A stretch of DNA of 64,000 nt from Rickettsiales bacterium (lineage in GTDB: Bacteria > Pseudomonadota > Alphaproteobacteria > Rs-D84), in contig JAIRUP010000012.1 in assembly GCA_031254335.1 (NCBI GenBank), positions 1-64,000 on the forward strand. Direction: 5' to 3'. Shown here piece by piece: positions 23,689-32,881 of the stretch. A program made the translations under genes and the position numbers. Below the pieces are notes generated by a model that saw only the letters and a program-made list of their open reading frames with translations, made no database searches and was not told the DNA's origin. Each line of letters begins with the position of its first letter. Position 1 is the stretch's first letter.

Positions 23689-24962
23689 TTTTTACCTATA
23701 ACCTTTCTCCCGCCCATAAGCGGTTGCAGTTTGTTCGGAACGGCGACGGAGCCGTCGGCGTTCTGATGGTTTTCCAGAATGGCGACGAGTGCGCGTGGCA
23801 GGGCGATTCCGGTGTTGTTAAGCGTCGCGCAGAAACGAACCTTGCCGGTCGCGTTTTCGCGGTATCTTGTGTTGGTGCGGCGCGCCTGGAATTCGCCGAT
23901 GGTGGAGCAGCTTCCAAGCTCGCGGTATTTTTGTTCGGAAGGAATCCAAGCCTCGATGTCGTCCTGGCGGACTTTGTTGAAGCCCATGTCGCCGGTGCAA
24001 ACGGAAAGGACGCGGTAAGGAATCTCGAAGTCGAGCATGACCTCTTCCAAAATCTCGCGCAAATAAGCGTGCATGGCGTCGGCCTCTTCGGGCGCGCAGT
24101 AAATGAATTGCTCGACCTTGTGGAATTGGTGAACGCGTATCAGTCCGCGGGTATCCTTGCCGGCCGCGCCGGCCTCCTTTCGGAAGCAGGGCGAATAACC
24201 GGCGTATTTTATCGGCAGCTGATTTTCGGTCAGAATCTCGCCCGCATGAAGCGAGTTCAAAACAATCTCGGCCGTCCCTGCCAGAAACTTGTCCGGAACA
24301 TTAAGGGCGAAAACATCGTTGTCCATGATGGAAGTATCGCTGCCGGGAAAGTGGCCCGCGTCGAATATGGCTTGTCGTTTGACGATTGCGGGAACATTGG
24401 CGAAGACGAATCCCTTGGAAATTAATTTCTGAATGACGAATGTTTGCACGGCAAGTTCAAGCTCGGCGGCTTCGCCCATAAGGCAGTAAGTGCGCGGCCC
24501 GCAAATCTGGCTGATTTTTTCCGCGGCCCACCATTTGTTAAGGTCAAGGATTTCGTATTGCGCGCGCGGGGCGAAATCGAACTCGCGGATTTTTCCATTG
24601 CGCTTTGTCTCGATGTTTTCGGAATCGTCTTTTCCAATGGGGGAGTCTTCGGACGCAATCTGCGGCACGGACAGTAAAAGGTCGTTAAGGTTGCTTTCAA
24701 GTTCGGAAAGTTTGGATTGAAGCCCCTCGGCCTGCTCGCCGATTTTTTTGGATTCGGCGACAAGCGCGGCCTTGTCGGCGGAAGTCGGAATCTGGCGCGA
24801 CAATTCGTTTTTCTTGGCAATCAGGTTTTCGGTCTCGGTTTTAAGCGCGCGAAGTTTCTCGTCGGCTTTGAGAATAGTGTCGATGTCCGGCGCGAAGCCC
24901 TTGTTCGCGGCGTTTTTCTTCACCATCTCCGAATTGCTTCTGATTATATTTATATCTATCAT
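23685..24962 (-). CDS. serS: seryl-tRNA synthetase
   Basis: The 425-residue class II synthetase starts at the ATG at 24962 (MIDINIIRSNSEMV); the open frame upstream comes from an R2 palindrome and is not homologous. The N-terminal helical arm (about residues 25-105) is followed by the catalytic core with FRKEAGAAGKDTRGLIRVHQF (motif 2) and the C-terminal motif 3 with CATLNNTGIALPR. It charges tRNA-Ser. The stop overlaps the start of typA. Confidence 0.93.
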   Translation of the reverse strand: MIDINIIRSNSEMVKKNAANKGFAPDIDTILKADEKLRALKTETENLIAKKNELSRQIPTSADKAALVAESKKIGEQAEGLQSKLSELESNLNDLLLSVPQIASEDSPIGKDDSENIETKRNGKIREFDFAPRAQYEILDLNKWWAAEKISQICGPRTYCLMGEAAELELAVQTFVIQKLISKGFVFANVPAIVKRQAIFDAGHFPGSDTSIMDNDVFALNVPDKFLAGTAEIVLNSLHAGEILTENQLPIKYAGYSPCFRKEAGAAGKDTRGLIRVHQFHKVEQFIYCAPEEADAMHAYLREILEEVMLDFEIPYRVLSVCTGDMGFNKVRQDDIEAWIPSEQKYRELGSCSTIGEFQARRTNTRYRENATGKVRFCATLNNTGIALPRALVAILENHQNADGSVAVPNKLQPLMGGRKVIGKK

Positions 24963-24977
24963 CTTCACCCTGTCCGT

Positions 24978-25003
24978 TGTCATGCCGACGAAGGTCGGCA
25001 TCT
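24978..25003. repeat. R2-like palindrome upstream of serS
   Basis: GTCATGCCGACGAAGGTCGG and GCATCTCA form a small hairpin just upstream of the serS start. Confidence 0.65.
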
Positions 25004-25128
25004 CAAATTGTAATTTTCCATATTATAATTGCTTTCTTCCAACATTCAATCGCTTTTTTGTTGATTTTTCGGAAAAATTGCTATAACATCGGCAGCGAAC
25101 AACCAAATTCCCGCGGGAGGTGATTTAT

Positions 25129-25335
25129 ATGGTCAAAGTGTTGGTGCGCGATAATAATGTGGAGCAAGCTCTCCGCGTGTCCAAGCGCAAGTCCCAAAAG
25201 GAAGGCCTGTTCCGCGAAATGCGCGAGCGCGAAAGGTTCGAGAAACCGACGACGCTTCGTAAAAGATTGAAAGGCGAGGCGGTCCGCCGCGAGAAGAAAC
25301 GCCAGTCCAAGCAAAAAATGGTCTTCGGCTTCTAA
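25129..25335 (+). CDS. rpsU: ribosomal protein bS21
   Basis: The 68-residue basic protein [17 protein letters not shown] matches bS21 along its length and ends in a Lys/Arg-rich helix. A very strong GGGAGGTGAT precedes the ATG at 25129. A TATAAC box near 25081 with TTGTTG upstream is a plausible promoter. The gene is divergent from serS. Confidence 0.93.
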   Translation: MVKVLVRDNNVEQALRVSKRKSQKEGLFREMRERERFEKPTTLRKRLKGEAVRREKKRQSKQKMVFGF

Positions 25336-25346
25336 TTAAAAAATTA

Positions 25347-25367
25347 ACTCCCCCCTTGCGGGGGAGT
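25347..25367. repeat. short R3 hairpin after rpsU
   Basis: AACTCCCCCC and GGGGGAGTT form a compact hairpin between convergent genes and could stop transcription from both sides. Confidence 0.65.
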
Positions 25368-25380
25368 TGAATTAATTAAT

Positions 25381-25938
25381 CTACCGCACCTTTTCCCAAG
25401 TGGTAAGGTCGGTAATCTTGGGATTCCGCGCGCTGGTCGGAACGCCTCGCTCTATCTTTTGCACCGAAAAATTGTTGTGCCTCATGAATTTTTCGCTTTG
25501 AAGGTTGTCGGTCGATGTTTTTGCATAAACGGAATCCAGGCCCTTCGCGTCGAACGCATAGTCCGTAAGGATTTTCAATCCTGCCGCGCTTGCGCCGTTC
25601 CATTCGTTCCCTTTAAGGACGAAGCCCCATATCTCGGCGTTCTTTTTGATATGGTCTATATTGTCCAGCCCGCCCATCCCGGCGAACTTGCCGTTGTTGA
25701 AGAAAAGGAATTGCTCGTCATAAACCTTGGACATGATTTTCTTGCGCTTGGTGTCAAGGATGTATAGAGCCGCGAACAAAATCGTCCTTGGAAAATTCGG
25801 CGTGGTTTTTCTGCTCATCCACCAGAACCAAGGGTCAAGCCGCGCGCGGTTGTCGTCCAATTTTTCATAGAATTCCCCGGCGTTCGGCAAAAGCGTCGTG
25901 AACCCAAGTTTTTTAAGTTCTATTTTCGGTGCAATCAT
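25381..25938 (-). CDS. GNAT-like acetyltransferase
   Basis: The 185-residue protein has the layout of a RimJ/RimL-type N-acetyltransferase: strands with FLFFNNGKFAGMGGL, then IWGFVLKGNEWNGASAAGLKIL in the acetyl-CoA motif A region, and AKTSTDNLQSEKFMRHNNF typical of motif B. Motif A is degenerate, so the call is tentative. It lies 4 bp downstream of the gene ending at 25943 and is likely in the same operon. Confidence 0.55.
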   Translation of the reverse strand: MIAPKIELKKLGFTTLLPNAGEFYEKLDDNRARLDPWFWWMSRKTTPNFPRTILFAALYILDTKRKKIMSKVYDEQFLFFNNGKFAGMGGLDNIDHIKKNAEIWGFVLKGNEWNGASAAGLKILTDYAFDAKGLDSVYAKTSTDNLQSEKFMRHNNFSVQKIERGVPTSARNPKITDLTTWEKVR

Positions 25939-25942
25939 GGTT

Positions 25943-26290
25943 TTACCATCCCCTGCCGCGGTAAAGCTGCGCGTCTTTTATGCGCTGCTTCGCGCGTTCA
26001 AGTTCCATGATATACGATATGCGATCGCTCGGTTGAAGTCTTGCGGAACCCGTGGCGGCCAGCTTTTCTTCAAGCCTTTTGGCGACAAGCTCGTCGGACG
26101 CGTCGCTGCAAAGCCCAAGCGCGCGATTCACGGAAACCGCGCTGCCCGCGCCGTTGCATTTCATTATTATCAGCCCGTTCTTGCCTTTTTCCTGCTTTTC
26201 GCCGCTGTATTTGTTCTCGTGCTTTTTGTGCCCGGGTTCCTGCATGCGCTTGTTTCTGCGTTCCTGCTGTTTTAGTGTTCTGTTCGACAT
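25943..26290 (-). CDS. hypothetical basic protein
   Basis: The 115-residue product has a strongly basic N-terminus (many Lys, Arg, His and Gln) and a helical C-terminal half. No signal or membrane segment is visible. It is the middle gene of the apparent operon 27203-25381. Family unknown. Confidence 0.55.
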   Translation of the reverse strand: MSNRTLKQQERRNKRMQEPGHKKHENKYSGEKQEKGKNGLIIMKCNGAGSAVSVNRALGLCSDASDELVAKRLEEKLAATGSARLQPSDRISYIMELERAKQRIKDAQLYRGRGW

Positions 26291-26300
26291 TGCGGACTCC

Positions 26301-27203
26301 TTATTGTTGTCTTGTGTTCAGAAAGCAAAGGATTTCCCTTCGCGCGGCTTGAACTCGTTCGTTTGCGTTCGGCGTCCCATACATATGGTGGGTCCAGGCG
26401 AAGGCCTTGCTGAAAATATCGCCGCGGTGCCGCAGAAGTTTTATCTGCTCCGGGACGGTGAAGGTTCCGCGCAGCGCGGACTCCCAGTTGTATTCGGCAA
26501 GGTCCTGTTCCATTTCGCCCGCCTTTGGTGTGTTTATTTCGTGATAGGTGGAGCTGATTTTTTTCGCGGCGCGGTCTATCTCGAACTTGGTGCGAACGGT
26601 CGCGGCTCCAAGCTGAATGCCGTCCTCTATGATTGGTCGGCGGTATTTGATGCAGTCGCCGGGCATAAGTTTTTCGGATTTGCCGCATTCGCCATAGGCA
26701 AGTGCGCGGGTCAAATCGACGATGTCGTTGTTGTCCAGTTCGTATCTGTTGCCGCCCAAAGCGTTCATGACATGGGCGTGTTTTTGGAACCGCATGGGCA
26801 GGGCGAGTTTGATTCTGTTCCACGCGGCTGCTCCGACGGCTCCTGCAAGGCCCAGCCAAAGTATTCCCGCGGTGGTCCAGGCGGTCGCCTTTATGCTGAA
26901 ATCTGCGGCGGCCCTAAGGGTGTTCTTGTCAAGTGGCGCGCCGTTAAGCGCGGCGATTCCTGTCGCTCCGAACATGACGCCAGTGGTGAAAGCGGCGTAT
27001 CCGACGACGGTCTTTGTTCCGATTGAAATTCCTGCGCGAATGACATCGACATGCGGTTCAAGTTTGTCGACGACGGCATTGACGGCGTTGATGTAAGTGT
27101 CTTCGGCCTTGTCCAAAAGGCGTTCGGCCTTGTTAAGGACGGGCGCGACTTTTTCCAACGCGATTTGTTTTCTGGTCTTGGGTCTTTTTGATATTCCTAA
27201 CAT
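26301..27203 (-). CDS. hypothetical protein with two central membrane helices
   Basis: The 300-residue protein has a charged N-terminal helix (about 1-50), two hydrophobic helices at about 66-86 and 107-127, and a soluble C-terminal domain with three Cys. GGAGAG lies upstream of the ATG. A near-perfect promoter drives it (27237-27264). I do not recognise it. Confidence 0.65.
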   Translation of the reverse strand: MLGISKRPKTRKQIALEKVAPVLNKAERLLDKAEDTYINAVNAVVDKLEPHVDVIRAGISIGTKTVVGYAAFTTGVMFGATGIAALNGAPLDKNTLRAAADFSIKATAWTTAGILWLGLAGAVGAAAWNRIKLALPMRFQKHAHVMNALGGNRYELDNNDIVDLTRALAYGECGKSEKLMPGDCIKYRRPIIEDGIQLGAATVRTKFEIDRAAKKISSTYHEINTPKAGEMEQDLAEYNWESALRGTFTVPEQIKLLRHRGDIFSKAFAWTHHMYGTPNANERVQAARREILCFLNTRQQ

Positions 27204-27236
27204 TCTTGGCTCTCCATTTTGTATGACTTCGCTCCT

Positions 27237-27264
27237 ATTATAGAACGAAATAACATTTTGTCAA
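27237..27264 (-). promoter_or_regulatory. consensus promoter of the 27203-25381 operon
   Basis: On the minus strand a perfect TTGACA (27264-27259) and a perfect TATAAT (27242-27237) are 16 bp apart. Confidence 0.75.
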
Positions 27265-27344
27265 GCACAAAAAATAAATAAAAAATGTCATTTGGCGCGT
27301 GGGTGCGCGTCGCAAGGGAACGAAGGAAGGCGCAAAAAACATTT

Positions 27345-27418
27345 TGGTTGGGGCGCAGGGATTCGAACCCCGATAAAGAGAACCAAAATCTCTTGTCCTA
27401 CCGTTAGACGACACCCCA
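27345..27418 (-). tRNA. tRNA-Gln (anticodon TTG)
   Basis: The 74-nt gene on the minus strand pairs TGGGGTG with CGCCCCA, followed by A and an encoded CCA. The anticodon stem AGAGA/TCTCT encloses TTTTGGT, giving TTG. The T arm has GGTTCGAATCC. Confidence 0.95.
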
Positions 27419-27485
27419 ATAGGATTTGTCATTATATCCTGCTAGTCCCCGGAATCAACCATATTTTTTATTGCAAACCATAAAT

Positions 27486-27514
27486 AAAAAAAAAGCCGCC
27501 CGTTTCTGGGCGGC
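27486..27514 (-). terminator. Rho-independent terminator of the EF-hand gene
   Basis: Read on the minus strand, GCCGCCC and GGGCGGC (27514-27508 with 27501-27495) form a 7-bp GC stem with a 6-nt loop followed by a run of nine T. It lies 24 bp after the stop of the gene at 27538. Confidence 0.85.
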
Positions 27515-27537
27515 GATTTATAACATCCAAGTCCGGC

Positions 27538-27987
27538 TTATTGCTGAACCGGGGCCTGAACGCGTTTGATGCGTTTCGGGCGCGGAGCCGGCTGGCCTTC
27601 GCCGCCGAAGCGAACATTCTTGAACTCTTCCTTGGTTATGCAGCCGTCGCCGTCCGCATCGGCGACGCTAAGCTGTTGCGGGGTGAATTTGCCCTGCATT
27701 TTCTTTTCCATGGCGGCGACATTCAGGCATCCGTTCTTGTCGAACAAGGCCGCTCCGCCGCGGTTTATTTTTCCCATCAGGCATTTTTTGCCGCACAGTG
27801 CGCAGCAGGTCGCGAAGCCAAGACCGAAAATCACCAGCACGGCGAGCGTCTTCAACGCCGCTTTCAGGTATTTGTTTCCGCCGCATCCGCAGCCGCATCC
27901 GCATTTGGCGGCCGGGGCCGCTTTCACGACGGGAGCCGCTTTCGGGGCCGGTTTCGACGCTGTTTTCTTAACAGATTTTTTTGCCAT
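27538..27987 (-). CDS. membrane protein with Cys-Gly repeat and EF-hand
   Basis: The 149-residue protein starts at the ATG at 27987, with AAGGAGA upstream. In order: an Ala/Lys/Pro-rich N-terminus, a CGCGCGCGG run at 29-37, one membrane helix at about 45-65 that runs into a Cys cluster (C61, C62, C65, C69), and a C-terminal domain. That domain has a canonical EF-hand calcium loop with ligands at D110, D112, D114 and E121, and a weaker one near FDKNGCLN. A role in calcium sensing or metal binding is inference. The frame stays open upstream only because it runs antisense to comM. Confidence 0.75.
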   Translation of the reverse strand: MAKKSVKKTASKPAPKAAPVVKAAPAAKCGCGCGCGGNKYLKAALKTLAVLVIFGLGFATCCALCGKKCLMGKINRGGAALFDKNGCLNVAAMEKKMQGKFTPQQLSVADADGDGCITKEEFKNVRFGGEGQPAPRPKRIKRVQAPVQQ

Positions 27988-28071
27988 AGATAATCTCCTT
28001 TCTTTGGTTGAATATATAATATGAAAAAAACCTTGCCAATGCAAGCGGTTTTTCATTAAAGTTAGGAACAA

Positions 28072-29604
28072 ATGACCGCGCATATAAACTCCATCGTATT
28101 CAGCGGCCTTGTGGTTACACGGGTCAGCGTCCAGGCGCAGATTTCGCCGGGGCTGCCGAAGTTCTCGATTGTGGGCCTGGCGGACCGCGCCGTGAAAGAG
28201 GCGTCGGCGCGGATAGAGGGCGCGTTGGCGGCAATCAATCTTGGCCTTCCGGCGAAGAAATTGACCATTAATCTGGCTCCGGCGGATTTGGAAAAGACTG
28301 GCGCGCATTTCGACCTTCCAATACTCTGCGCGGTTTTGGACGCGATGGGCGTTTTGCCGGGCGGCGCGCTGTCCAAGTATGTTATCATGGGCGAAATCGG
28401 CCTGGACGGTTCGATACGAAGAACGAACGGGGTCCTGCCGGCAAGCATTTGGGCCGCGGACAACGGGCTTGGGATAATATGCCCGGGTGCCCAAGGGCCC
28501 GAGGCGAAATGGTCGGGGCTGAACGACATCCTCGCGCCGCGCCATGTTATGGATTTGATAAACCATTTCAAGAACAACCAAATCATGACCGCGCCGGATG
28601 TTGACGAGGTCCCGGCCCAAGCCCGGGACGACAAATTGGATATGTCGGAAATCAAAGGGCAGGCGGCGGCGAAGCGCGCGCTTGAAATCGCGGCGGCTGG
28701 CGGGCATGCCATGCTTATGGTGGGGCCTCCTGGCGCGGGCAAAAGCATGCTGGCAAGCCGGCTCGGGACAATCCTTCCGCCGATGACCCCGCGGGAGATT
28801 TTGGACGCTTCGGTTGTTTATTCGGTCGCGGGACTGCTGCGCGGCGGCGGACTGGTGTCCAAGCGGCCGTTCCGCAGCGTCCATCATACGGCCAGCCAAA
28901 TCGCCTTGTCGGGCGGCGGCCCGCGGGCATTGCCGGGCGAAATTTCGCTTGCGCATAACGGGGTCCTGTTTTTGGACGAGCTTCCCGAATTCCAAAGGGC
29001 GGCGTTGGAGATTCTGCGCCAGCCGATGGAAACGGGCGAAATAACGATTTCCCGCGCGAAGAAAAACGCGACATATCCTGCGCGGTTCCAGCTGATTGCG
29101 GCCATGAATCCATGCCCCTGCGGACATCTGGGGAATCCGGCCTTGTCGTGTTCCAAGGCCCCGCGTTGCGCCGAAGCGTATCAGTCGAAAATATCCGGGC
29201 CGCTTATGGACCGCATAGATTTGCATATAGAGGTCGACGCGGTGAACCCGTGGGAGCTTGGGAAAATCGAAGGGGCCGGGGAAACATCGGAACAAATCCG
29301 CGCCCGCACGGTCGCCGCAAGGGAACGCCAGATTGAAAGAAGCATGAAGCTGTTCGGCAAGGAAGTCCTGAACGCGCGGCTTGACGGTCGGGAATTGGAA
29401 GCGGCGGCGCGGCTGGAACCGGATTTGCGGGAATTCCTGAACCAATCGGCGGAAAAGATGAGCCTGTCCGCTCGCGGATACAACCGCGTTTTAAGAATCG
29501 CGCGAACGATTGCGGACCTTCGCGCCGCGGCTGAAATCGAAATGGACGATTTGGCCGAGGCCTTGTCTTACAGGTCGGTGAACCGCGGCAAATTCAAAGC
29601 CTAG
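28072..29604 (+). CDS. comM: Mg-chelatase-like AAA+ ATPase YifB/ComM
   Basis: ComM is a hexameric helicase that aids branch migration during natural transformation. The 510-residue protein has the N-terminal Lon-protease-like fold (GLPKFSIVGLADRAVKEA), a Walker A GPPGAGKS near residue 219, Walker B FLDELPEF, and the cysteine-rich AMNPCPCGHLG insertion typical of YifB. It overlaps the convergent gene at 29601 by 4 bp. No other competence gene is in the window. Confidence 0.92.
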   Translation: MTAHINSIVFSGLVVTRVSVQAQISPGLPKFSIVGLADRAVKEASARIEGALAAINLGLPAKKLTINLAPADLEKTGAHFDLPILCAVLDAMGVLPGGALSKYVIMGEIGLDGSIRRTNGVLPASIWAADNGLGIICPGAQGPEAKWSGLNDILAPRHVMDLINHFKNNQIMTAPDVDEVPAQARDDKLDMSEIKGQAAAKRALEIAAAGGHAMLMVGPPGAGKSMLASRLGTILPPMTPREILDASVVYSVAGLLRGGGLVSKRPFRSVHHTASQIALSGGGPRALPGEISLAHNGVLFLDELPEFQRAALEILRQPMETGEITISRAKKNATYPARFQLIAAMNPCPCGHLGNPALSCSKAPRCAEAYQSKISGPLMDRIDLHIEVDAVNPWELGKIEGAGETSEQIRARTVAARERQIERSMKLFGKEVLNARLDGRELEAAARLEPDLREFLNQSAEKMSLSARGYNRVLRIARTIADLRAAAEIEMDDLAEALSYRSVNRGKFKA

Positions 29605-29897
29605 CGCGTTTTGCTGAATGTCTCGCTGACGAATTTCTGATACGGGATGAATTGATAGTCGGTCGAAACAATCTCGTCGTGCTTGTCGCGGATTGTCCGT
29701 TCGAACACGGCATAGCACGAATTCATGTTGATGTCCGCGCCAAGCGGGATTTCGAATCTCATGGTTAAACCGGTCGAGCCGTCGGAATTAAGGCTTTGCC
29801 CCTGAACTTTCAGATGGTTGCCCAAGACCTTGGTGTGCCTTATGACGATTTGGTGCATTCTGACCCTGTCGCTGTAATTTCTGGCGGTGGCTTGCAT
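29601..29897 (-). CDS. small hypothetical protein
   Basis: The 98-residue product appears soluble and beta-rich, with one Cys. A promoter-like TTGCAA and TAAAAT pair, 16 bp apart, lies upstream (about 29929-29956). It is convergent with comM. No family recognised. Confidence 0.55.
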   Translation of the reverse strand: MQATARNYSDRVRMHQIVIRHTKVLGNHLKVQGQSLNSDGSTGLTMRFEIPLGADINMNSCYAVFERTIRDKHDEIVSTDYQFIPYQKFVSETFSKTR

Positions 29898-30046
29898 TGC
29901 ATAACCTCTTGGCTCTTCACAATAATTTTAATACGGCTTTCCCGGTTTGCAATGAAAAAATGCACCCGGGTGCAAGGGGGTGAAATTGCTTGACGAAACG
30001 ATATTTTAGTTATATCCTCCCTTAAAATAATCCAAAAGGCGACGAT

Positions 30047-30586
30047 ATGTTTGAAGAAATCGACAAATACGCGGGACAATACGCGGTTTATAGGCACTGG
30101 GCGAAGCAAACCTATAACGGGAAAACGGTCATGTATTCCGAAACGGACAGCTTTATGAAGCTTGAAAAAGCCTGGCCCGCGAAGAAAGCGGGGAAATTGC
30201 TTGAAATCCAAGCATTAAGCATAGGGCATGACGGCAAACATAAGCAGCCGGATATTGTCGAAAGTCCGAAATACGACCCGGCCGGCACGGCCTGCGTCGT
30301 CAGAATCAGGACGGAAAAGGGCTTTGGCTCCTGGGTCTATCTTGGACATTATGCGGCGGGCGCGGCGACCTGCGCGAATTATTGCGTCCGGGACGGCGCG
30401 TTTTATGCGGCGAACAGCCGCGTCTTCCGTTCTGCGCTGGCTTCGTCGTTTCCCGCGCCGGTTCCCGAAAGGCGCAAAAAGACCGGGGCGGACAAATATA
30501 ATCTCGAAGAGGCTTACGCGAAATTCAACAAGGCGAACAAGCACCTTCAACAGTGCATAGAACGCCAAAAAAACCCCGCCATATAA
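30047..30586 (+). CDS. hypothetical protein
   Basis: The 179-residue product has no signal peptide or membrane helix. It mixes charged segments with Tyr-rich ones (YAGQYAVYRHWAKQTYNGK), three Cys in the second half, and a C-terminal helix with Asn, Lys and Gln. Upstream are TTGCTT and TTATAT about 18 bp apart. Function unknown. Confidence 0.6.
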   Translation: MFEEIDKYAGQYAVYRHWAKQTYNGKTVMYSETDSFMKLEKAWPAKKAGKLLEIQALSIGHDGKHKQPDIVESPKYDPAGTACVVRIRTEKGFGSWVYLGHYAAGAATCANYCVRDGAFYAANSRVFRSALASSFPAPVPERRKKTGADKYNLEEAYAKFNKANKHLQQCIERQKNPAI

Positions 30587-30592
30587 GTAAAA

Positions 30593-30690
30593 TTCCCCTC
30601 CTGTGGAAGGGGTGCCGCGCCGTAGTCCGACTTGTCCACCGAAGCACGAAGTGCGAAGGAGGAAGGACGAAGGCGGGCGGGGCGGGAATT
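30593..30690. repeat. palindromic repeat R4 (long form)
   Basis: AATTCCCCTCCTGTGGAAGG opens the element, with further inverted segments GCACGAAGTGC and a final GGGCGGGAATT that mirrors the start. It lies in the 416-bp gene-free region 30587-31002, which also holds the structured element at 30795-30945. Confidence 0.7.
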
Positions 30691-30794
30691 AATTTCAATC
30701 CCAACCTATTGATTCAAGCCCATAAATTTCTTTAATAATTTATCAGCTAAAATCAACGACTTATGCCGAAAAATTACTAAAAAGCTGTTTTGGC

Positions 30795-30945
30795 TATAAT
30801 CAAACACTTATTTGGCATTTCATGTGAAATGTTTTGAAACATGCCGGGTGGCATGTTTCAAAACATGGAATAGCGTCCCCAAATCTTTGATTTGGTTGGA
30901 CGCGCCGGCGACGAAGTCGCTCATTTTGCGGGCCCATTTCACATT
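30795..30945 (+). ncRNA. candidate structured RNA upstream of era
   Basis: A TATAAT box at 30795-30800 precedes a set of inverted repeats that fit one multibranch fold. The outer stem pairs 30822-30831 with 30935-30944 (ATGTGAAATG with CATTTCACAT). Inside are a long hairpin (30829-30845 with 30850-30866, 17 perfect pairs, GGGT loop), a 12-bp hairpin with a two-base bulge (30873-30884 with 30890-30903), and a 5-bp hairpin (30908-30912 with 30916-30920). The outer stem shares three bases with the long hairpin. It matches no RNA family I can name. It could be a small RNA, an era leader, or a mobile palindrome. Confidence 0.45.
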
Positions 30946-30968
30946 TGGCGCGCTGGGGGCGTTCCCGC

Positions 30969-30996
30969 TTGCAATTCGTAAATTTTACTCCATAAT
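30969..30996 (+). promoter_or_regulatory. promoter of era, predicted leaderless
   Basis: TTGCAA (30969-30974) and CATAAT (30991-30996) are 16 bp apart, and six bases separate the -10 box from the era ATG at 31003. Confidence 0.6.
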
Positions 30997-31002
30997 CGCC
31001 CC

Positions 31003-31899
31003 ATGAAAGAAAAATCGCAATTCGGATTTATCGCAATAATCGGCCCGACCAACGCGGGCAAATCGACGCTTATGAATTCCATAATCGGCCGCAAGGTCGC
31101 AATCGTTTCGCACAAGGTCCAAACCACGCGCACCCGTTTGCGGGCAGTCAAGATGATGGGGCCGGCCCAGCTGGTCTTCGTGGATACCCCGGGAATCTTC
31201 CGCCCGGCGCGCGCCTTGGACAAGTCCATGGTGTCGGCGGCGCACCGCGCCTTTGATGAAGCCGACGCGATTCTGCTGGTCATCGACGCCATGCATGGAA
31301 TCACGGAAACCGTCCGCGGCATAATCCAAAAGCTCAAGGACAAGCCGAACATTTTCGTCGCGCTTAATAAAGTCGACGCGGTTAACAAGGAAAAACTTTT
31401 ACCAATGGCGGCAAATCTGATGACGCTCGCGCCTTTCTCGGAAATCTTCATGATTTCCGCGCTGAAAAACAAAGGCACCGGGGAAATGCTGGCGGCCTTG
31501 GCGCGGGTATTGCCGGCGGGCCCGCATATGTTCGACGACGCGGACGCAAGCGATGTCCCCGACAATCTTTTCCTGGCGGAAATGACGCGCGAAAAAGTAT
31601 ATCAGTATCTGCACCAGGAGCTTCCGTATCAAATCCATGTGAAGACGGACAAGGCGGAATACGACGCGGAAAATGTCCTGGAAATTTATCAGACGATTCT
31701 GGTCGCAAAGGACTCGCAGAAAAGAATCGTGGTCGGCGCGAAGGGTTCCAAGTTGCAGCAAATCGGCACGGCGGCAAGGCGTGAAATCCAGGACGAATGG
31801 GGCGTGAACGCAAGGCTTCGTCTGTTCGTGAAGGTGGACGAGAACTGGCAGAGCGACGCGGAAAATTACGAATCCCAAGGCCTCGAATTCAAGAAATGA
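31003..31899 (+). CDS. era: GTPase Era
   Basis: Era binds 16S rRNA and helps mature the small ribosomal subunit. The 298-residue protein has G1 GPTNAGKST at residues 14-22, G3 DTPG, G4 NKVD and a C-terminal KH domain with VGAKGSKLQQIGTAARREI. It starts an operon of four genes joined by ATGA overlaps: era, queA, an M16 peptidase and tgt. Confidence 0.95.
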   Translation: MKEKSQFGFIAIIGPTNAGKSTLMNSIIGRKVAIVSHKVQTTRTRLRAVKMMGPAQLVFVDTPGIFRPARALDKSMVSAAHRAFDEADAILLVIDAMHGITETVRGIIQKLKDKPNIFVALNKVDAVNKEKLLPMAANLMTLAPFSEIFMISALKNKGTGEMLAALARVLPAGPHMFDDADASDVPDNLFLAEMTREKVYQYLHQELPYQIHVKTDKAEYDAENVLEIYQTILVAKDSQKRIVVGAKGSKLQQIGTAARREIQDEWGVNARLRLFVKVDENWQSDAENYESQGLEFKK

Positions 31900-32881
31900 A
31901 AGTTTCCGATTTCGATTTTGACCTTCCGCCCGAACTAATCGCCTCGCGCCCTTTGCCCGAGCGTTCCGCCTCGCGCATGCTTGTGATAAACGAAACTTTA
32001 TCCGACGATTTCGTATCCGATTTCCCGAAATATTTAAGGCCCGGCGATGTCGTTGTGATGAACGATTCCCGCGTGATTCCCTCGCGCTTTACGGCGACCG
32101 CCGCCAACGGAAAATCTTACGAAATAACTTTGCATACGAATCTCGGGGGAAGCAAATGGATTGGGCTGGCGAAAAAATTCCAACAGCTTTCGCCCGGCGA
32201 AATTTTGACTTTGGCGGACGGAACCGAAATCGAAATCGCGGATAAGTCGGACGCCGGAATTGTCTTGGAACCATTGACATTCGAGACGCTTGAACGCGTC
32301 GGAAAAATTCCGCTTCCGCCGTATATGAAGCGCGATGACGACGCGGAAGACAAGGACCGCTATCAAACAGTATACTCGAATCGGCCGGGCTCGATGGCCG
32401 CGCCGACGGCGGGGCTGCACTTCACGCCCGAACTCCTGTCCGAGATAGAAAACGCGGGTGCGAAAATCGTTAAAATCACTCTCCATGTCGGCGCGGGAAC
32501 TTTCCTGCCGGTAAAATCCGAAGACACGAACGACCATAAAATGCACAGCGAATTCGGGGTTATAACGCAAGAACAAGCCGACATAATCAACGCCGCAAAA
32601 CGCATTGTCGCGGTCGGCACCACATCCCTCCGCCTGCTTGAATCCGCGGGCGGCAAGGCCTTTGATGGCGCGACGGACATCTTCATAACGCCAGGATATA
32701 AATTCAGGACGGCGGATGTTTTGCTGACGAATTTCCATCTTCCGAAATCGACGCTTTTCATGCTGGTTTCGGCATTCGCGGGCCTGCCGGAAATGCGGGC
32801 CGCATACTCGCGCGCCGTGCTTGAAAAATATAGATTTTTCAGCTATGGTGATTGCTGCCTTGTATATAGAAAGGGGAATAT

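Noticed and set aside
27988-29445. Long N-terminal extension of the EF-hand protein frame
   Set aside because: It reads antisense through comM; a good Shine-Dalgarno and start lie at 27987.
30795-30945. 6S RNA
   Set aside because: 6S RNA is one long hairpin with a central bubble; this region is multibranched.
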